From SIG78 sp045587205 (GTDB lineage: Bacteria; Verrucomicrobiota; Lentisphaeria; Victivallales; Victivallaceae), in the NCBI GenBank assembly GCA_045587205.1, contig JAZNBV010000051.1, positions 1 through 17,579 on the forward strand: a stretch of DNA of 17,579 nucleotides, in the 5' to 3' direction. Under the pieces are notes generated by a model, which made no database searches, was not told the origin of the DNA, and saw only the letters and a program-made list of their open reading frames with translations. Position numbers and translations under genes: made by a program. Shown one piece after another: positions 16,930 to 17,579 of this stretch (positions within the stretch are counted from its first letter, which is position 1; every line of letters starts with the position of its first letter).

Positions 16930-16940
16930 TGATTTAACAA

Positions 16941-16948
16941 TAAGGAGG
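16941..16948 (+). other. Strong Shine-Dalgarno sequence with no start codon at the right distance
   Basis: TAAGGAGG matches the anti-Shine-Dalgarno almost perfectly, but no ATG, GTG or TTG follows within 4-15 bases. The next candidate is a TTG at 16971, 22 bases away, in frame with the prepilin ATG at 17046; it would add 25 residues rich in Lys and Gln. A decayed start or a regulatory role is possible. Confidence 0.5.
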
Positions 16949-17009
16949 CAGAAAACACCCAATACAGCGGTTGCAGCAGAAGAAGAACAAACAATTACAA
17001 CAAGCAAAG

Positions 17010-17032
17010 ACAATTAGATTGTCAAAACAATC
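17010..17032 (+). promoter_or_regulatory. Overlapping alternative hairpins just before the prepilin ribosome site
   Basis: ACAAT (17010-17014) can pair with ATTGT (17018-17022), or GATTGT (17017-17022) can pair with ACAATC (17027-17032). The two pairings exclude each other, and the second ends beside the GAGGAAG ribosome site (17033-17039). Both are short and AT-rich, so stability is doubtful. Confidence 0.35.
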
Positions 17033-17045
17033 GAGGAAGTATTCT

Positions 17046-17579
17046 ATGAAAAAATCTATAAAAACTAATTACTGTTGGCACACCAACAGTAAGCCCATGG
17101 GCTTACGTTTTACATTGATCGAACTCCTGGTTACTACTGCACAACAGAACTGTTTTTCAAAAATAAATAAATACACATCCTTACGCCCGGCAGGGCGCAC
17201 TTCACGCTTTTTTTGCGGATGCAAAAAAAGCTCTTCACACCTTCACATCTTCACTCAATCAGCGTTCACGCTGATTGAACTTCTGGTCGTGATCGCCATT
17301 ATTGCAATTCTGGCAGCCATGCTGCTGCCGGCCTTGAGTGCCGCGCGCGAACGCGCCCGCAATGCCAACTGTATTGGCAAACTCAAGCAGATCGGTCTGG
17401 CCGAACAGATGTATGCCAACGACAACAAGAGCTTTGTCTGCTGCCGCATAAACGGAAGCAGTGGTGTCCACACCTTTGGTAACGCCATCGGCCCCAACAA
17501 GGAAGACTATGCCTTTAATCAGCTTGGTAAGGGTGGATATTTTGGCGCGGTTTATAATTGGACGGTTTCAAGCAGCGTG
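17046..17579 (+). CDS. Prepilin-like protein with duplicated prepilin motif and hairpin-rich in-frame N-terminal insert; C-terminus beyond window
   Basis: The frame is open from the ATG at 17046 to the right edge (178 residues). The start is supported by GAGGAAG six bases upstream. FTLIELLV occurs twice: at residues 22-29 (17109-17132), followed by TTAQQN instead of the hydrophobic helix, and at 74-81 (17265-17288), followed by the normal VIAIIAILAAMLLPALSAARERARN. The second copy is therefore the functional membrane helix (about 74-97). The 52 residues between are basic and Cys-containing (Cys36, Cys57, Cys59; SLRPAGRTSR). There is no ATG, GTG or TTG in frame between the two motifs, so the normal prepilin part can only be made by reading through the insert, giving a 73-residue leader where related proteins have about 4-20. 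The TAA stops in the AT-rich stretch near 17160 fall only in the other two frames. The H-X9-DG end is not visible. Confidence 0.8.
   Translation, partial: MKKSIKTNYCWHTNSKPMGLRFTLIELLVTTAQQNCFSKINKYTSLRPAGRTSRFFCGCKKSSSHLHIFTQSAFTLIELLVVIAIIAILAAMLLPALSAARERARNANCIGKLKQIGLAEQMYANDNKSFVCCRINGSSGVHTFGNAIGPNKEDYAFNQLGKGGYFGAVYNWTVSSSV
17069..17278 (+). repeat. Palindrome-rich insert with five hairpins inside the prepilin gene
   Basis: Five inverted repeats in 210 bases. (1) 10-base arms 17069-17078 / 17083-17092, loop CACA. (2) An 18-base perfect palindrome 17089-17106 around CCATGG. (3) CGCCC / GGGCG at 17184-17197, loop GGCA. (4) 11-base arms 17206-17216 / 17221-17231, loop GGAT, with seven T facing seven A. 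(5) 10-base arms 17255-17264 / 17269-17278, loop TTCA. Repeats 1 and 2 overlap and cannot both form. Arm 5 runs into the second FTLIELLV. Regular tetraloops and perfect arms are unlike ordinary coding sequence and resemble a small palindromic repeat element. Confidence 0.8.

Noticed and set aside
17109..17288. The two FTLIELLV units as a target-site duplication from a recent insertion
   Set aside because: They differ at 6 of 24 bases, so they are not a fresh duplication; an old event or recombination between different prepilin genes fits better.
17255..17500. Two minus-strand open frames at the right edge
   Set aside because: They are antisense to the prepilin helix and head region, which is unmistakable on the plus strand.
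1..17579. CRISPR arrays, tRNA or rRNA genes, insertion sequences
   Set aside because: No regularly spaced short repeats, no RNA-gene signatures noticed, and no transposase-like protein in any frame.

Overview
The window looks like an accessory carbohydrate-degradation region from a member of the PVC superphylum, most likely Lentisphaerota (Victivallis-like, gut or sediment). Three things point there: prepilin-like proteins with the FTLIELLVVIAIIAILAAMLLPAL leader and a C-terminal H-X9-DG motif, a DUF4838/alpha-glucuronidase-like secreted protein, and secreted glycosidase-like proteins with CBM9-like N-termini. The taxonomic call is inference from protein style, not from a marker gene.

Left block (1-10202, all minus strand). 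Seven genes are packed with gaps of 9-70 bases and read as one operon from a promoter near 10260. In transcript order they are: a ceramidase-fold metalloprotein (10202-8985); a secreted protein with two copies of an unrecognised beta-rich domain (8941-7997); a large secreted CBM9 plus TIM-barrel glycosidase-like protein (7987-5060); an H-X9-DG prepilin-like protein (4989-4306); a secreted protein with one copy of the same unrecognised domain (4281-3808); a paralogue of the large glycosidase (3794-858); and a GH51 alpha-L-arabinofuranosidase that runs off the left edge (848-<1). The pair 'small domain protein + CBM9 glycosidase' is therefore present twice in the same order.

Middle (10203-12416). 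A divergent AT-rich promoter region leads rightward to a Gfo/Idh/MocA oxidoreductase (10521-11540). A strong bidirectional terminator hairpin (11686-11724) separates it from a convergent small excisionase/MerR-type HTH protein (12158-11778). A second divergent promoter region, with inverted repeats and a near-consensus promoter, follows.

Right block (12417-17579, plus strand). A 1142-residue secreted DUF4838 protein with a CBM9-like module and two tandem C-terminal carbohydrate-binding-like modules is followed after 22 bases by a GntR/LacI-type regulator. A second prepilin-like gene then starts at 17046 and leaves the window. It has the prepilin motif FTLIELLV twice, 52 residues apart, and its first 240 bases contain a string of perfect hairpins while staying open in frame. 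This is the most unusual structure in the window.

Taken together: sugar-responsive regulators, secreted binding and hydrolysing proteins, a cytosolic arabinofuranosidase and an NAD(P)-dependent sugar oxidoreductase suggest capture and breakdown of an arabinose- and possibly uronate-containing polysaccharide. No transporter is visible here. No tRNA, rRNA, CRISPR array, transposase or integrase was seen.
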